Shown here: piece after piece, positions 8,972-18,440 of the stretch | Layout: the number at the start of each line of letters is the position of its first letter | Numbering within the stretch: the first letter of the stretch is position 1 | Origin: Bog-950 sp044228435 | GTDB taxonomy: Bacteria; Bacteroidota; Bacteroidia; Chitinophagales; LD1 | Assembly (NCBI GenBank): GCA_044228435.1 | Contig: JBGAUW010000004.1 | Location: forward strand, 243,606 to 307,605 | DNA: 64,000 nt | Direction: 5' to 3' | Made by a program: the position numbers and the translations under genes | The notes under the pieces: generated by a model | The model's input: only the letters and a program-made list of their open reading frames with translations | Database searches by the model: none | Told to the model about the DNA's origin: nothing

Positions 8972-8979
8972 TATTTTCG
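8972..8979 (+). promoter_or_regulatory. Putative -7 element (TATTTTCG)
   Basis: TATTTTCG matches the Bacteroidota TAnnTTTG element with one change and ends four bases before the ATG at 8984. It suggests that the small lipoprotein gene can be transcribed on its own. Confidence 0.45.
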
Positions 8980-8983
8980 GAAG

Positions 8984-9397
8984 ATGAAGAAGATAGCCTT
9001 ACTTTTTGTTTCGCTGCTGGTACTGGTAGCTGCTTGTAAAAAAGAAAAAAACGTTAGCCCCGAATGCAAGAACCCGAGGCTGAAAGAAAAATTTGATAGC
9101 TGTGAGGTTATTATATCCGGTATACTCGAAAAGCGCCTGAGTAATTACACATTATATGGCCGCGCACCTGTAACCGGCGATTCCTCCCGAGCTATTGCTT
9201 ATGGCCTTAAAGACCTCGTAGATTCATCCTCTACCTGTTTTACTACTATTATGGATTACCGTGCCGCTGTATATGCTATGTCTTATGGTGCCGGCGATAT
9301 TTCGGCCGATGTAGACTCCTTAGAGGTTGTAGATCTTAAAAATCGTTGCGATTTAAAGTGGGCCGAGATTGAGAAGTATTTGGAGGAGCAGCAGTAA
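8984..9397 (+). CDS. Small lipoprotein of unknown function
   Basis: A 137-aa protein with a lipoprotein signal (Lys-Lys start, hydrophobic run, VAAC lipobox with Cys18) followed by a Lys/Glu-rich linker. The mature part has several Cys and predicted helices but no domain I recognise. It follows the archaemetzincin-like gene by 30 bp and has a TATTTTCG promoter-like element just before its ATG. Its stop is only four bases from the stop of the convergent gene at 9402. Confidence 0.7.
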   Translation: MKKIALLFVSLLVLVAACKKEKNVSPECKNPRLKEKFDSCEVIISGILEKRLSNYTLYGRAPVTGDSSRAIAYGLKDLVDSSSTCFTTIMDYRAAVYAMSYGAGDISADVDSLEVVDLKNRCDLKWAEIEKYLEEQQ

Positions 9398-9401
9398 TTG
9401 T

Positions 9402-9872
9402 TTACTTCTTCTTTATAGGGGGAATGTACTCATCAAAGACCCACGATTTTTCTTTATGTCGCTTGCTGGAGAAAACCATAGATCTCTCTAACAGGTAATT
9501 TGGACCATTTGGGTAAAATTTATAAAGAGAAATAAAGGTGTAAGGGCGCCCGGAAGAATATTTTTTAGTACCGCGATAGCTGAAACTTAATGTATCGCCG
9601 TTTTTATGATAATGGGCATAAATAGTAGTATCTGCATATAGCCTACCCAGACGCGTGCGAGAGTATTCTTCCTCCAAAGTTTTACCACTGTTTCTATACA
9701 GAAATATCAAACTGTCTGTTATTCTAATATAACGGGTAGTGTCACTATTAATATAATCAGCCTTACTCCAGAAAAGCTTAACCGGTTGGGGCTTCTTAAC
9801 TATGAACTCTTCCTCCTCTTGGGCTAAAGCTAAATAGCTGGTAAAAACCAAAAGAAGTGTTAGGCATTTCAT
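9402..9872 (-). CDS. Secreted protein of unknown function
   Basis: About 156 aa when started at the ATG at 9872. That start gives a clean signal peptide (MKCLTLLLVFTSYLALAQ); an upstream start would add eight residues with no benefit. The mature part begins with a Glu-rich stretch and has Tyr- and Thr-rich beta-like segments (YIRITDSLIFLYRNSGKT), with no known domain. It is convergent with the small lipoprotein gene and divergent from mfd. Confidence 0.65.
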   Translation of the reverse strand: MKCLTLLLVFTSYLALAQEEEEFIVKKPQPVKLFWSKADYINSDTTRYIRITDSLIFLYRNSGKTLEEEYSRTRLGRLYADTTIYAHYHKNGDTLSFSYRGTKKYSSGRPYTFISLYKFYPNGPNYLLERSMVFSSKRHKEKSWVFDEYIPPIKKK

Positions 9873-9922
9873 AATACAATATAATATTACCTGCACAGGA
9901 AAGTAACATTGCCTATTCCCAT

Positions 9923-9930
9923 TATATTCG
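9923..9930 (+). promoter_or_regulatory. Putative -7 element (TATATTCG) for mfd
   Basis: TATATTCG matches TAnnTTTG with one substitution and lies 49 bp before the mfd ATG. It would give a leader of about 40 nt that contains the hairpin at 9944-9966. Confidence 0.4.
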
Positions 9931-9943
9931 CCCCCTCAAACTA

Positions 9944-9966
9944 CCCCGCACATAACCGTGTCGGGG
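9944..9966 (+). promoter_or_regulatory. Hairpin in the mfd leader
   Basis: CCCCGCAC and GTGTCGGGG can pair with one bulged base across a six-base loop. A T-rich run ending at the mfd ATG follows. It could be an attenuator, a translation-control stem or chance. It is not positioned to terminate the divergent gene upstream. Confidence 0.3.
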
Positions 9967-9979
9967 CTTATGCTTTTTT

Positions 9980-12900
9980 ATGAAATTAGAGGAAATTGTT
10001 AAACGCTACACCGAAACCGAACAGGTAAAACAACTGGCCGACCAGTTAACCAAGGGCGACGACCGGCAGGATATTTATTTGCAGGGTCTTATTGGCTCGC
10101 AGGATTCGTTTGTGGCTGCCGCTGTGTTTAAACAAACCAGCTTTAACCACTTTTTTATTTTAAGCGATAAAGAAGAGGCCGCCTATTTTCAAAACAACCT
10201 GAAAAACCTGTTGGGCAGTAAAGATGTTTTCTTCTTTCCCGATTCATTCCGTCGTCCGCAGGATTTTGGAGAATTGAATAACAACAATGTACTGCTGCGC
10301 ACCGAAACCGTTAACCGCTTAAGCAACAGCAGCACTAAGGCCGAGTTGGTAGTAAGCTACCCCGAGGCGCTGATAGAAAAAGTAGTAAAAGCCGATGCAC
10401 TGAATGAGCAGACCCTGCACATGAAGGTGAACGAAAAGCTGGATACTGATTTTATGATCGACCTGCTGGTGGGCTTTGAGTTTGAGCGGGTAGATTTTGT
10501 GTACGAGCCGGGGCAGTTTAGTATAAGAGGAGATATTGTGGATGTGTTCTCTTTCGGTAACGAATACCCTTACCGGGTGGAACTGTTTGGAAAGGAAATT
10601 GAAAGCATACGCACCTTCGACCCGCTTACGCAGTTAAGCCAAAAGAAAATTGCGAGTGTTACTATAGTGCCTAATATACAAACGCACTTTGCTAACGAGA
10701 AGAAGGCATCGGTGCTTGAAGCCTTGCCCCCTAACACAATTGTATGGGTGAAAGATATGCAGATACTTACCGATGTATTTTTAGCATCGTTAGAGAAAGC
10801 GCAAAAGATACAACCGGATATACGCAAGAATAGAATTGAGCACCCAAACCACCCGCTGTTAGAGGCAGATGCCGAAGAGGTGTTTCTTTCATCGGCCGAT
10901 TTTTTAAAAGGTATTTCGAGGTTTAGAGTGGTAGAGTTTGGCCGCAGCTCATTCTTTAGGGCACATAATAAAATCGAGTTTCACGCCAAGCCGCAGCCGT
11001 CGTTCAATAAAAACTTCGACCTGCTTATTAAAAACCTGCATGGTAATAACGAGAAGGGTTACACTAATTTAATTTTTGCCGAGAACCCAAAACAAATGGA
11101 AAGGTTCTATTCCATTTTTGAGGATTTGAAAGCAGATGTTAAATGGGAGCCTATTCCTATTGGCATACACCAGGGGTTTATAGATGATGATTTGAAGATT
11201 TGTTTTTATACCGACCACCAGATATTTAACCGGTACCACAAATTTAATTTGCGCCAGGGCTTTAGCCGCGATAAGGCTTTGCTGATGAAAACCCTGCGCG
11301 AATTAAAACCCGGCGATTTTGTAACGCACATCGACCACGGTGTGGGCGTGTTTAGCGGCCTCGAAAAAATTGAAGTGGCCGGCCAAATGCAAGAGACGGT
11401 GCGTCTGATATACGCCGGTAACGATATTATGTATGTGGGCATACAATCGCTACACAAAATATCGAAGTATGTAGGTAAAGATGGCGAAGCCCCAAGGGTT
11501 AATAAACTGGGTACCGATACCTGGAACAACCTGAAAAAGAAAACCAAGAAGCGGATTAAAGAGTTGGCGTTCGACCTGATTCAGCTATATGCCAAGCGCA
11601 AAGCATCGAAAGGCTTTCAGTTTGCACCGGATGGTTATATGCAAAACGAGTTAGAGGCGTCGTTTATGTACGAAGATACACCCGACCAGGCTAAAGCGAC
11701 CGAAGATGTAAAGCGCGATATGGAAGCGGTTGCCCCTATGGACCGGTTGGTATGCGGTGATGTGGGTTTTGGTAAAACTGAAATTGCGGTGCGCGCAGCT
11801 TTTAAAGCCGCCACCGATGGTAAGCAGGTAGCTGTGTTAGTACCTACTACTATTTTGGCCATGCAGCACCATAAGGTGTTTAAAGAAAGGTTGGCCGATT
11901 TTCCGGTAGAGGTAGATTACCTGAACCGGTTTAAAACAGCGAAAGAAAAAAAGGAAACCCTTCAACGTTTAGCAGAAGGGAAGATCAATATCATCATAGG
12001 TACGCATGCGCTGGTGGGTAAAAGCGTAAAGTTTCAGGATTTAGGTTTAATGATTATTGACGAAGAGCAAAAGTTTGGCGTAGGAACTAAAGAGACTTTA
12101 AAAACTATAAAGGCCAACGTAGATACACTTACGCTTACAGCTACACCTATACCGCGTACGCTTTCATTCTCGTTAATGGGTGCTCGCGACCTAAGCATTA
12201 TTAATACACCGCCGCCTAACCGTCAGCCAATTACTACCGAGGTACGGCCGATGGATCCTGACTTGATTAAAGAAGCGATTGAGTACGAAATATACCGTGG
12301 CGGCCAGGTGTTTTTTGTACACAACCGCGTGCGCGATATTGGCGAAGTGAAGCAGATGCTGATGAAGATAGTGCCAAACATTGATATTGGTGTGGCACAC
12401 GGGCAAATGGAAGGCGACCACCTGGAAGAAGTGTTGCTTAAGTTTATTAACCGCGAGTATGATGTGCTGCTTTGCACTAACATTATCGAGAGTGGTATAG
12501 ATATTGCCAACGCGAATACGATTATCATTAATAACGCGCACCAGTTTGGTTTAAGCGATACGCACCAGTTGCGCGGGCGAGTGGGCCGAAGCAACAAACA
12601 TGCGTTTTGTTATTTGCTGGCGCCGCCGCTTAGTACGCTTAGCAACGAAAGCAAACAGCGCCTAAAAACTATTGAAGAATTTTCTGATTTGGGCAGCGGC
12701 TTTAATATAGCCATGCGCGATATGGATATACGCGGCGCCGGTAATATGCTGGGCGCCGAGCAAAGCGGCTTTATTGCCGAGATTGGTTTAGACGTGTATC
12801 AGAAAATATTAGACGAAGCTGTACGCGAGTTAAAGCAAACCGACTTTAAAGAGCTTTATAAAGATGAGTTGGAGCGCACCAACGATTATGTGCGCGACTG

Positions 12901-13354
12901 TGCTATTGAGAGTGATTTGGAAATGCTGATACCAAGTGATTTTGTAAGCAACACAACCGAGCGTATGTTGCTATACCGCGAATTGAACGAGGTGAAAGAC
13001 GAAGAAGGGTTGAAGAAGTTTGAAGATGGCCTGCACGACCGCTTTGGCGAAATACCGGCACCGGTGTATGAGCTGTTTGAAGCTATGCGCTTAAAATGGA
13101 TGGCCACCAAACTGGGTATGGAACAGATTATTTTAAAGAACAAAACCATGCGTTGCTATTTTGTCGCCAACCAGGAATCGAGTTTTTATAAGAGTACGGT
13201 GTTTGGTAAAATAATGCAGTATGTGCAGCATCACCACCATGGCGTGTACCTGCGCGAAACCGAAAAGTTTTTGGTGCTAACGTTTGAAGGCATAAAGAGC
13301 ATGAAGAAAGCGGATGAGAGATTGAGTGAGGTAAGTGAGTTTGTGAATGCGTAG
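9980..13354 (+). CDS. mfd: Transcription-repair coupling factor Mfd
   Basis: A 1124-aa ATP-dependent translocase that removes RNA polymerase stalled at DNA damage and recruits UvrA. The N-terminal UvrB-like module is followed by the CarD-like RNA-polymerase interaction domain, starting near PGDFVTHIDHGVGVFSGL (residues about 446-463). Next come the helicase lobes, with Walker A VCGDVGFGKTEIAV and Walker B DEEQKFGV. The GRVGRS arginine-finger region and the TRG motif area follow, then the C-terminal TRCF domain. Length and domain order are standard. The ATG at 9980 has a TATATTCG element 49 bp upstream. Confidence 0.97.
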   Translation: MKLEEIVKRYTETEQVKQLADQLTKGDDRQDIYLQGLIGSQDSFVAAAVFKQTSFNHFFILSDKEEAAYFQNNLKNLLGSKDVFFFPDSFRRPQDFGELNNNNVLLRTETVNRLSNSSTKAELVVSYPEALIEKVVKADALNEQTLHMKVNEKLDTDFMIDLLVGFEFERVDFVYEPGQFSIRGDIVDVFSFGNEYPYRVELFGKEIESIRTFDPLTQLSQKKIASVTIVPNIQTHFANEKKASVLEALPPNTIVWVKDMQILTDVFLASLEKAQKIQPDIRKNRIEHPNHPLLEADAEEVFLSSADFLKGISRFRVVEFGRSSFFRAHNKIEFHAKPQPSFNKNFDLLIKNLHGNNEKGYTNLIFAENPKQMERFYSIFEDLKADVKWEPIPIGIHQGFIDDDLKICFYTDHQIFNRYHKFNLRQGFSRDKALLMKTLRELKPGDFVTHIDHGVGVFSGLEKIEVAGQMQETVRLIYAGNDIMYVGIQSLHKISKYVGKDGEAPRVNKLGTDTWNNLKKKTKKRIKELAFDLIQLYAKRKASKGFQFAPDGYMQNELEASFMYEDTPDQAKATEDVKRDMEAVAPMDRLVCGDVGFGKTEIAVRAAFKAATDGKQVAVLVPTTILAMQHHKVFKERLADFPVEVDYLNRFKTAKEKKETLQRLAEGKINIIIGTHALVGKSVKFQDLGLMIIDEEQKFGVGTKETLKTIKANVDTLTLTATPIPRTLSFSLMGARDLSIINTPPPNRQPITTEVRPMDPDLIKEAIEYEIYRGGQVFFVHNRVRDIGEVKQMLMKIVPNIDIGVAHGQMEGDHLEEVLLKFINREYDVLLCTNIIESGIDIANANTIIINNAHQFGLSDTHQLRGRVGRSNKHAFCYLLAPPLSTLSNESKQRLKTIEEFSDLGSGFNIAMRDMDIRGAGNMLGAEQSGFIAEIGLDVYQKILDEAVRELKQTDFKELYKDELERTNDYVRDCAIESDLEMLIPSDFVSNTTERMLLYRELNEVKDEEGLKKFEDGLHDRFGEIPAPVYELFEAMRLKWMATKLGMEQIILKNKTMRCYFVANQESSFYKSTVFGKIMQYVQHHHHGVYLRETEKFLVLTFEGIKSMKKADERLSEVSEFVNA

Positions 13355-13380
13355 AAACCCTAAAAGAAAAAACAAAACTA

Positions 13381-13953
13381 ATGCCCCTCCAACCCGAACT
13401 TACCGACCTTTTGCAAATGGCTTACTCTGCTGAGAAAGCAGCTGCCTTTGCCTATATAGGGCATGTAGGTTCACTAAAAGACCCCGAGGTTAAGCGGGCA
13501 GTTAAACAAATTGAAGATGATGAATGGAACCACCGCCGCGAGGTGCTGGCTATAATGAACGAATACAACATACCGGTATCGAAGTGGTACGAGTTACGTT
13601 TTCACATTATTGGCAAAACCATTGCCGCCAGTTGCTATGTTATTGGTTGGTTTATGCCCATTTACTTTGCCGGCCGGTTAGAGAGCGGAAACGTGTGCGA
13701 ATACATCCGCATGAAAGATTACTTCAATAAGGCAGGCATTACCAAGCACGATAGCGTACTATACGAAATGGGTTTGAAGGAGCGTGAGCATGAAGATTTC
13801 TTTTTACTGCAAATTAAAGACAGCAAGCTGTTGCCCTTTTTTGAAAAGTATTTTGGCTGGGGCAGTACCAAAGGGTTCAACAATTTGGATACTACCCAAA
13901 AAGACAAATCGCTCGATTCGGTTAATCAAAATAGTATGGGCTGTAAACGCTAA
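13381..13953 (+). CDS. Coq7-like ferritin-fold (di-iron) protein
   Basis: A 190-aa protein resembling demethoxyubiquinone hydroxylase (Coq7). Carboxylate/His pairs fit a four-helix di-iron site: Glu18, then E48-x-x-H51 in EDDEWNHRRE, and a late EREHEDF segment. A central hydrophobic stretch around ASCYVIGWFMPIYFAG fits the membrane-embedded helices of Coq7. Bacteroidota normally use menaquinone, so a ubiquinone role is not expected; another hydroxylase or oxidase substrate is likely (inference). It follows mfd by 26 bp and ends at a shared bidirectional terminator. Confidence 0.75.
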   Translation: MPLQPELTDLLQMAYSAEKAAAFAYIGHVGSLKDPEVKRAVKQIEDDEWNHRREVLAIMNEYNIPVSKWYELRFHIIGKTIAASCYVIGWFMPIYFAGRLESGNVCEYIRMKDYFNKAGITKHDSVLYEMGLKEREHEDFFLLQIKDSKLLPFFEKYFGWGSTKGFNNLDTTQKDKSLDSVNQNSMGCKR

Positions 13954-13999
13954 ATAAAAAAGCCGCTTTCATTAAAAGATGAAAGCGGCTTTTTTATTT
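13952..13999. terminator. Bidirectional terminator between convergent genes
   Basis: A 21-bp perfect stem (arms ending GCCGCTTTCAT / ATGAAAGCGGC) with six loop bases. A and T runs on both flanks let it serve both the Coq7-like gene and the convergent SprB-repeat gene. Confidence 0.9.
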
Positions 14000-14010
14000 A
14001 GTACAAGCTG

Positions 14011-17000
14011 TTACTTCTCAATCACAAATTTCTTTATCGCAAATTTGGTTTGCTCCGATTGCAGCGTTAAAAGATACACGCCCGGCGCAAGGTTGTTCAG
14101 TGGAAGCTGTGCAAGGTTTGTTCCACCCGTTGCTTCAATTGTTTTGGTAAATGTTTTTTGCCCAAGCAGATTCGCTACTTCCAGCGTTACCTTACCGCCT
14201 TCTGGGTTTTCGAAAGAAACGTTTAACAGGCCGGCAGTTGGGTTAGGATATAGAAGCACGTTTGTTGCAGCAACCGGTAAAATATTGCTGGGCGTCTCAA
14301 TAGTATTTATTACCGTGTTTGTAAATATAGGAGCATTGTAGTCAAAATAAATGGCCCCCCTGTTTTTGATTTGAGTGCCGTAAGCAAGAGCGGGCCTTTG
14401 TTTTATATAAAAAGAAACAAAGCCGTGGCTGGCTGGTTCGTTGGTTGTACTATCGGGTAGGTAAATATTATCGAAGTAAAAGGCAAGTGTCTTATTCTTA
14501 AAAAAATCGGGCTTAACCGGGTGTGACGAAACAATCTGTTCTATTGAACCGGGGTCTACATCGCTATCCAGTGAGTCGAGTATAAGCACATTCTGAGCAT
14601 AATAAGTGCCGGTATTTTGAAACCGGATGGTATAGTGAAGCAGAGAATCGTTGCGGGTTATAAAACCGGGAGCTCCTACACCTGCCGGAATTACCTTTTT
14701 ATCATTCGGGTCGTACGAGCCTACAACCGGTGTTTGCGCACAGTAATCATTATCAATAAACTTTACATCGTTAACTACCGGCGTTATGTGCACACAATTT
14801 TTTATATCGGTGCCTAAGGCAACGGTTGCGGCTGTGTTAAAGGTTAAGGTAAATCTATCCTGCTGCCCGGGTAGCATATTATCGGCTATGCCATTAAAAT
14901 AAATTTTCCGGTTCGCAATATCATGTACATAAGCGGACGGGGAAATACTGCTGGATATAAAGGTTTCGCTGCTGTCGTATTCAAATTCAAGCGCACCTGT
15001 GGTTACAAAATTGCCATGGTTACCAAAATTAACGGTCACTTCATGGTCAAAGCCAGGCCGTGGATCGGTTTTAAAATTTAGTGTATTCCATAAATCAAGC
15101 GCAATGCGCACCGTATCGAAAAAATCGTTGTTCACCATATTACTACCTGCCGTTAAGCCGGTTAAAACAATAGGGCCAACCGGACACTCCTGGAAGGTAT
15201 GATAAGGTGGTGTATGATTAATGGCATAGCTACCCGCAGGCAGAATAAACGAATAATCGCCGTTGGCATCGGTAAAGTCGTAGTAACCGGCTATGGCCTG
15301 TACATTAATATTCGGTATACCTTCATCGCCGGTAGTTAAAGCACAATTGCGGTCCCAATCGTTTATTACCCTGCCGCTAACTTGTGCGGCGCAGCTTAGG
15401 TTGTTATAGCCTATGGCAACCGGGTAGCTGTTAGCCTCGCAACCATTAGCATCAGTTACGTATACACGGTAACCAAATTGCGAAACCAGGCCTGTAGCAG
15501 TTTGTGTGTTTTGTCCATTGCTCCAGTTATAGGTTATGGGTGGTGTTGCATTGGCTACTGTAGCAGTAGCAGTGCCGTCATTTACAAAAATGCAACTGGC
15601 ATTAGTATGCGTGGTTGTCACCTGCAGGTTGCTGTATTTGCCCACATATACACTTTTAATAGTAGAGCAGCCGGCAGCATCGGTAACCGTTACGGTATAA
15701 TAATTGGTAGGCACAGCGTTAAGATCTTCTGTAGTTTGGTTATTACTCCAACGGTATGTATAAGGAAGCGTGCCACCCTGAGGCGTAATATTTACGGTGC
15801 CATTACTGGTAGTGCAGTAAGCGGCATTTGCATATGTATAAACCGAGATGGTATGAACATAAGGAATATACACCTGGTAATTAGCTTTGCAGCCATTTAC
15901 ATCGGTAACAATACAATTATGGTAGCCAAATGAAAGGCTTGTAGCTGTTTGGGTGGTTTGTGCCGGAGAGGTGTTCCACAAATAAGTATATGGCGAGGTA
16001 TTGCCGCTAACGTTTGCAGTAGCGGTACCGGTAGCTGTAGTGCACGAAGTAGCTGTGTAGGTAAGGTTTACGTTAAACGATGGCACATCGTTTATATAGG
16101 CACCCGAAACTACCGAGCAACCGGCTGCATCGCTTACGGTTACTGCATAATGCCCCTGGCTAAGCCCGGAAACAGAACTTGTGTTTTGGCCATTAGACCA
16201 TTGGTATGTATAAGGCGTTGTGCCCAGCGTAGGAAATAGTATAATACGCCCGCTATCGTTATGGCATTTTTCATCGGTACTAACCAGGTTTAGTTGTATG
16301 GGCGATGTATAGCCTACATACACATCTCTTGTGGCCATACAGTTATTAGCATCTAATACCGAAACCGTGTAATAGCCGGTAGAAAGGCCTTGCGCGGTAA
16401 TAGTTGTTTGCGCAGGTATCGTATTCCAAATGTAAGTATACGGAGCAACCCCGCTTTGAGGGATAGCAGTAGCGGTGCCATTGTGCATAATACATACCTC
16501 TGGGGTATTTGTTGTAATAGCATTTATTGGTAAATCGTTATTAATAACCACGGTCCTTACCACCTCGCAGCCTGCGGCATCGCTAATGGTAACGGTGTAG
16601 GTGCCGCCTAAAAGGCCACCTATTGAGTCGGTTGTTTGTACGGGTGTAGTGCTCCACGCAAAACTAAATGGAGGCACTCCCCCACCGGTTATATGTACGG
16701 CGGCACTCCCTAACTGCGGGCAGTGGTGCGGCAGGGTGGTAATATTAAAACCGTATGTAGCACTATCGGCAATAACAACCGGTATAGAATCGCTGCCCCA
16801 AAAACCGTTTCCATCATACACAGCAAAACAACCCTCCGAATCGCTTATCCGCACGAAATAATTTCCGGCATTAAGATATTGCAGGCTATCGCCGGAAGTT
16901 CCGTCACTCCACAAAATGCTAAACGGTGGGGTACCGGTAATGCTGTCAATCCAGGCGGCGCCATTTTGTTGCCCGCATATTTCGGGCCTTGTATTTATTG

Positions 17001-17307
17001 CGGCTTTAACTGCTGCAGTTGCTATGCCCGAAAAAGAAGCGGTGGCCGTTATGCTTAATGCATCAGTAACTGTAAGGGAATAGTTACCACCATAAAGGTA
17101 GCATTGGTTTTGGGTGGTTACACCATTAGACCATGCATAACTGTATGGGGCTGTTCCCCCGCTCGCGGTAATGTATAAGCATCCGGCGTTGTTCCAGTTG
17201 CAAAAGGCAGAGGTTGAATCGAGGGTTATGGTAATTGTTTGCGCTCTCGCGCTATTTCCTAATAACAATAAAGTAATTACAACGATGAAGGTGAGTGTGT
17301 GTTTCAT
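14011..17307 (-). CDS. SprB-repeat surface protein with T9SS sorting domain
   Basis: About 1098 aa from the ATG at 17307, which gives a proper signal peptide ending NSARAQ; the upstream start adds eight residues before it. I count eight tandem SprB-type repeats of about 75 residues over residues 25-640, each with a core like PYTYQWSNGQNT followed by YTVTVTDAAGC. After them come a Sdr/carboxypeptidase-like segment (DANGDYSFILPAGSYAI), a DUF7619-like region starting SYDPNDKKV and ending NRGAIYFDYNAPIFTN, and a C-terminal Por sorting domain (LLYPNPTAGLLNVSFENPEG). SprB of Flavobacterium is a motility adhesin; this protein is far shorter, so adhesion is plausible but gliding is not shown. Confidence 0.88.
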   Translation of the reverse strand: MKHTLTFIVVITLLLLGNSARAQTITITLDSTSAFCNWNNAGCLYITASGGTAPYSYAWSNGVTTQNQCYLYGGNYSLTVTDALSITATASFSGIATAAVKAAINTRPEICGQQNGAAWIDSITGTPPFSILWSDGTSGDSLQYLNAGNYFVRISDSEGCFAVYDGNGFWGSDSIPVVIADSATYGFNITTLPHHCPQLGSAAVHITGGGVPPFSFAWSTTPVQTTDSIGGLLGGTYTVTISDAAGCEVVRTVVINNDLPINAITTNTPEVCIMHNGTATAIPQSGVAPYTYIWNTIPAQTTITAQGLSTGYYTVSVLDANNCMATRDVYVGYTSPIQLNLVSTDEKCHNDSGRIILFPTLGTTPYTYQWSNGQNTSSVSGLSQGHYAVTVSDAAGCSVVSGAYINDVPSFNVNLTYTATSCTTATGTATANVSGNTSPYTYLWNTSPAQTTQTATSLSFGYHNCIVTDVNGCKANYQVYIPYVHTISVYTYANAAYCTTSNGTVNITPQGGTLPYTYRWSNNQTTEDLNAVPTNYYTVTVTDAAGCSTIKSVYVGKYSNLQVTTTHTNASCIFVNDGTATATVANATPPITYNWSNGQNTQTATGLVSQFGYRVYVTDANGCEANSYPVAIGYNNLSCAAQVSGRVINDWDRNCALTTGDEGIPNINVQAIAGYYDFTDANGDYSFILPAGSYAINHTPPYHTFQECPVGPIVLTGLTAGSNMVNNDFFDTVRIALDLWNTLNFKTDPRPGFDHEVTVNFGNHGNFVTTGALEFEYDSSETFISSSISPSAYVHDIANRKIYFNGIADNMLPGQQDRFTLTFNTAATVALGTDIKNCVHITPVVNDVKFIDNDYCAQTPVVGSYDPNDKKVIPAGVGAPGFITRNDSLLHYTIRFQNTGTYYAQNVLILDSLDSDVDPGSIEQIVSSHPVKPDFFKNKTLAFYFDNIYLPDSTTNEPASHGFVSFYIKQRPALAYGTQIKNRGAIYFDYNAPIFTNTVINTIETPSNILPVAATNVLLYPNPTAGLLNVSFENPEGGKVTLEVANLLGQKTFTKTIEATGGTNLAQLPLNNLAPGVYLLTLQSEQTKFAIKKFVIEK

Positions 17308-17372
17308 ATGTGTGGTTAGTGGGTCGCTCATTTAGAGCGAGAAATAAACCGGTTGGTTGCATGGCAATTAAA

Positions 17373-18347
17373 TCATATCGATAACTGCTTCTGTATGGGC
17401 ACTAAATCGTATTCGCCTACTTTGGTTAGGTCCATTACTATACGGCCCTGTTCGTTTATCGAAAACGGTTTGCGGAATTTTGCACCGTATACAAACTGCT
17501 CGGCAATAAACGAGTGGCGGCTGTAAATGGTTTGCGAAAAAACATCATCAAACCCCTTCATTAAAACAAACACTTCAAAATCGAGTTTCTTAATTTCATC
17601 TAACGATTTTCCGTAAAGAGCGCTTTCTTCATCTATCGGGTGGTTAACCACCCAGCTGGTAGGGAACATCGCAATTTTATCAAACTCCAGCTTACCCTGC
17701 TGAAACCTACGTAACGGCATACCGTTATCATCTTCATCCATCCAGCTAATATTTACCTTGGCCTCCATTTCCATCAATGTGGTTTCAACGCCGTTGGCCA
17801 CCATAAACTGCATACCGGTAATATCTTTATAAGGGGCAATTAAAATATTGTCGCTGTATTTAAGCCTCGATACCGGCTTAGAAAAACGGCCGTATAATGA
17901 ACCGGTGGCAACCGCAAAAACCATTAAGCCTAGAAAAGCCTCCAGGGCTGCTGTGGCGCTGGCAATTTTACCAACCGGGTGTAAACCGCCATAGCCTACG
18001 GTGGTAAAGGTTTGGCAACTGAAAAAAAAGCAACCCATAAACTTATCAAAGGCGGTAGTACCTATAATGCCGTTTAGTTTTTCGGGCCCCATCAGGTAGT
18101 AGATGGTTCCAAACACAATGTTATCTACAATGTAAAAACTTACAATCGCCATCCAGTAATGTTTCCAGCTGGTGGTAATTAGCCAGCGGTAAAGCAAAAA
18201 ATCGCCGAAAACATTTCCGGTGATGCGCTCCATGTTGTAGCTGCCATCGGCATTTACGGTACGTTGGCGGCCTTTTTGGCCGCTACGGTCAAGGCCAATA
18301 TCTTCGCCGGCTCTCATACGGTCTATAGTGTTTCGTATTTTGCTCAT
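17373..18347 (-). CDS. Inward-rectifier potassium channel (KirBac type)
   Basis: A protein of about 324 aa with the inward-rectifier layout: a cytoplasmic N-terminal slide helix, two transmembrane helices around residues 62-90 and 125-150, and between them a pore loop with the K+ filter TVGYG at 116-120. The C-terminal half is the beta-rich Kir cytoplasmic domain, with NISWMDEDDNGMPLRRF and FVLMKGFDDVFSQTIYSRHSF. I prefer the ATG at 18347 to the TTG two codons upstream. It is divergent from murF-alr with 93 bp between starts. It likely sets membrane potential or K+ flux; gating ligand unknown. Confidence 0.92.
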   Translation of the reverse strand: MSKIRNTIDRMRAGEDIGLDRSGQKGRQRTVNADGSYNMERITGNVFGDFLLYRWLITTSWKHYWMAIVSFYIVDNIVFGTIYYLMGPEKLNGIIGTTAFDKFMGCFFFSCQTFTTVGYGGLHPVGKIASATAALEAFLGLMVFAVATGSLYGRFSKPVSRLKYSDNILIAPYKDITGMQFMVANGVETTLMEMEAKVNISWMDEDDNGMPLRRFQQGKLEFDKIAMFPTSWVVNHPIDEESALYGKSLDEIKKLDFEVFVLMKGFDDVFSQTIYSRHSFIAEQFVYGAKFRKPFSINEQGRIVMDLTKVGEYDLVPIQKQLSI

Positions 18348-18440
18348 AAACAAAAATTTGTTGACACGAATAACAGGATTTTACACGAATGATGATGCCT
18401 GTTTAAAAACAAATGGTGTAATTCGTGGCCAGAAATAGAC

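Noticed and set aside
12191..12597. Long minus-strand open frames inside mfd
   Set aside because: They overlap the helicase domain of mfd throughout and show no protein family features, so they are shadows.
14200..17300. Tandem DNA repeats or CRISPR in the SprB-repeat region
   Set aside because: The periodicity is at protein level with diverged codons; there are no conserved direct repeats with unique spacers.
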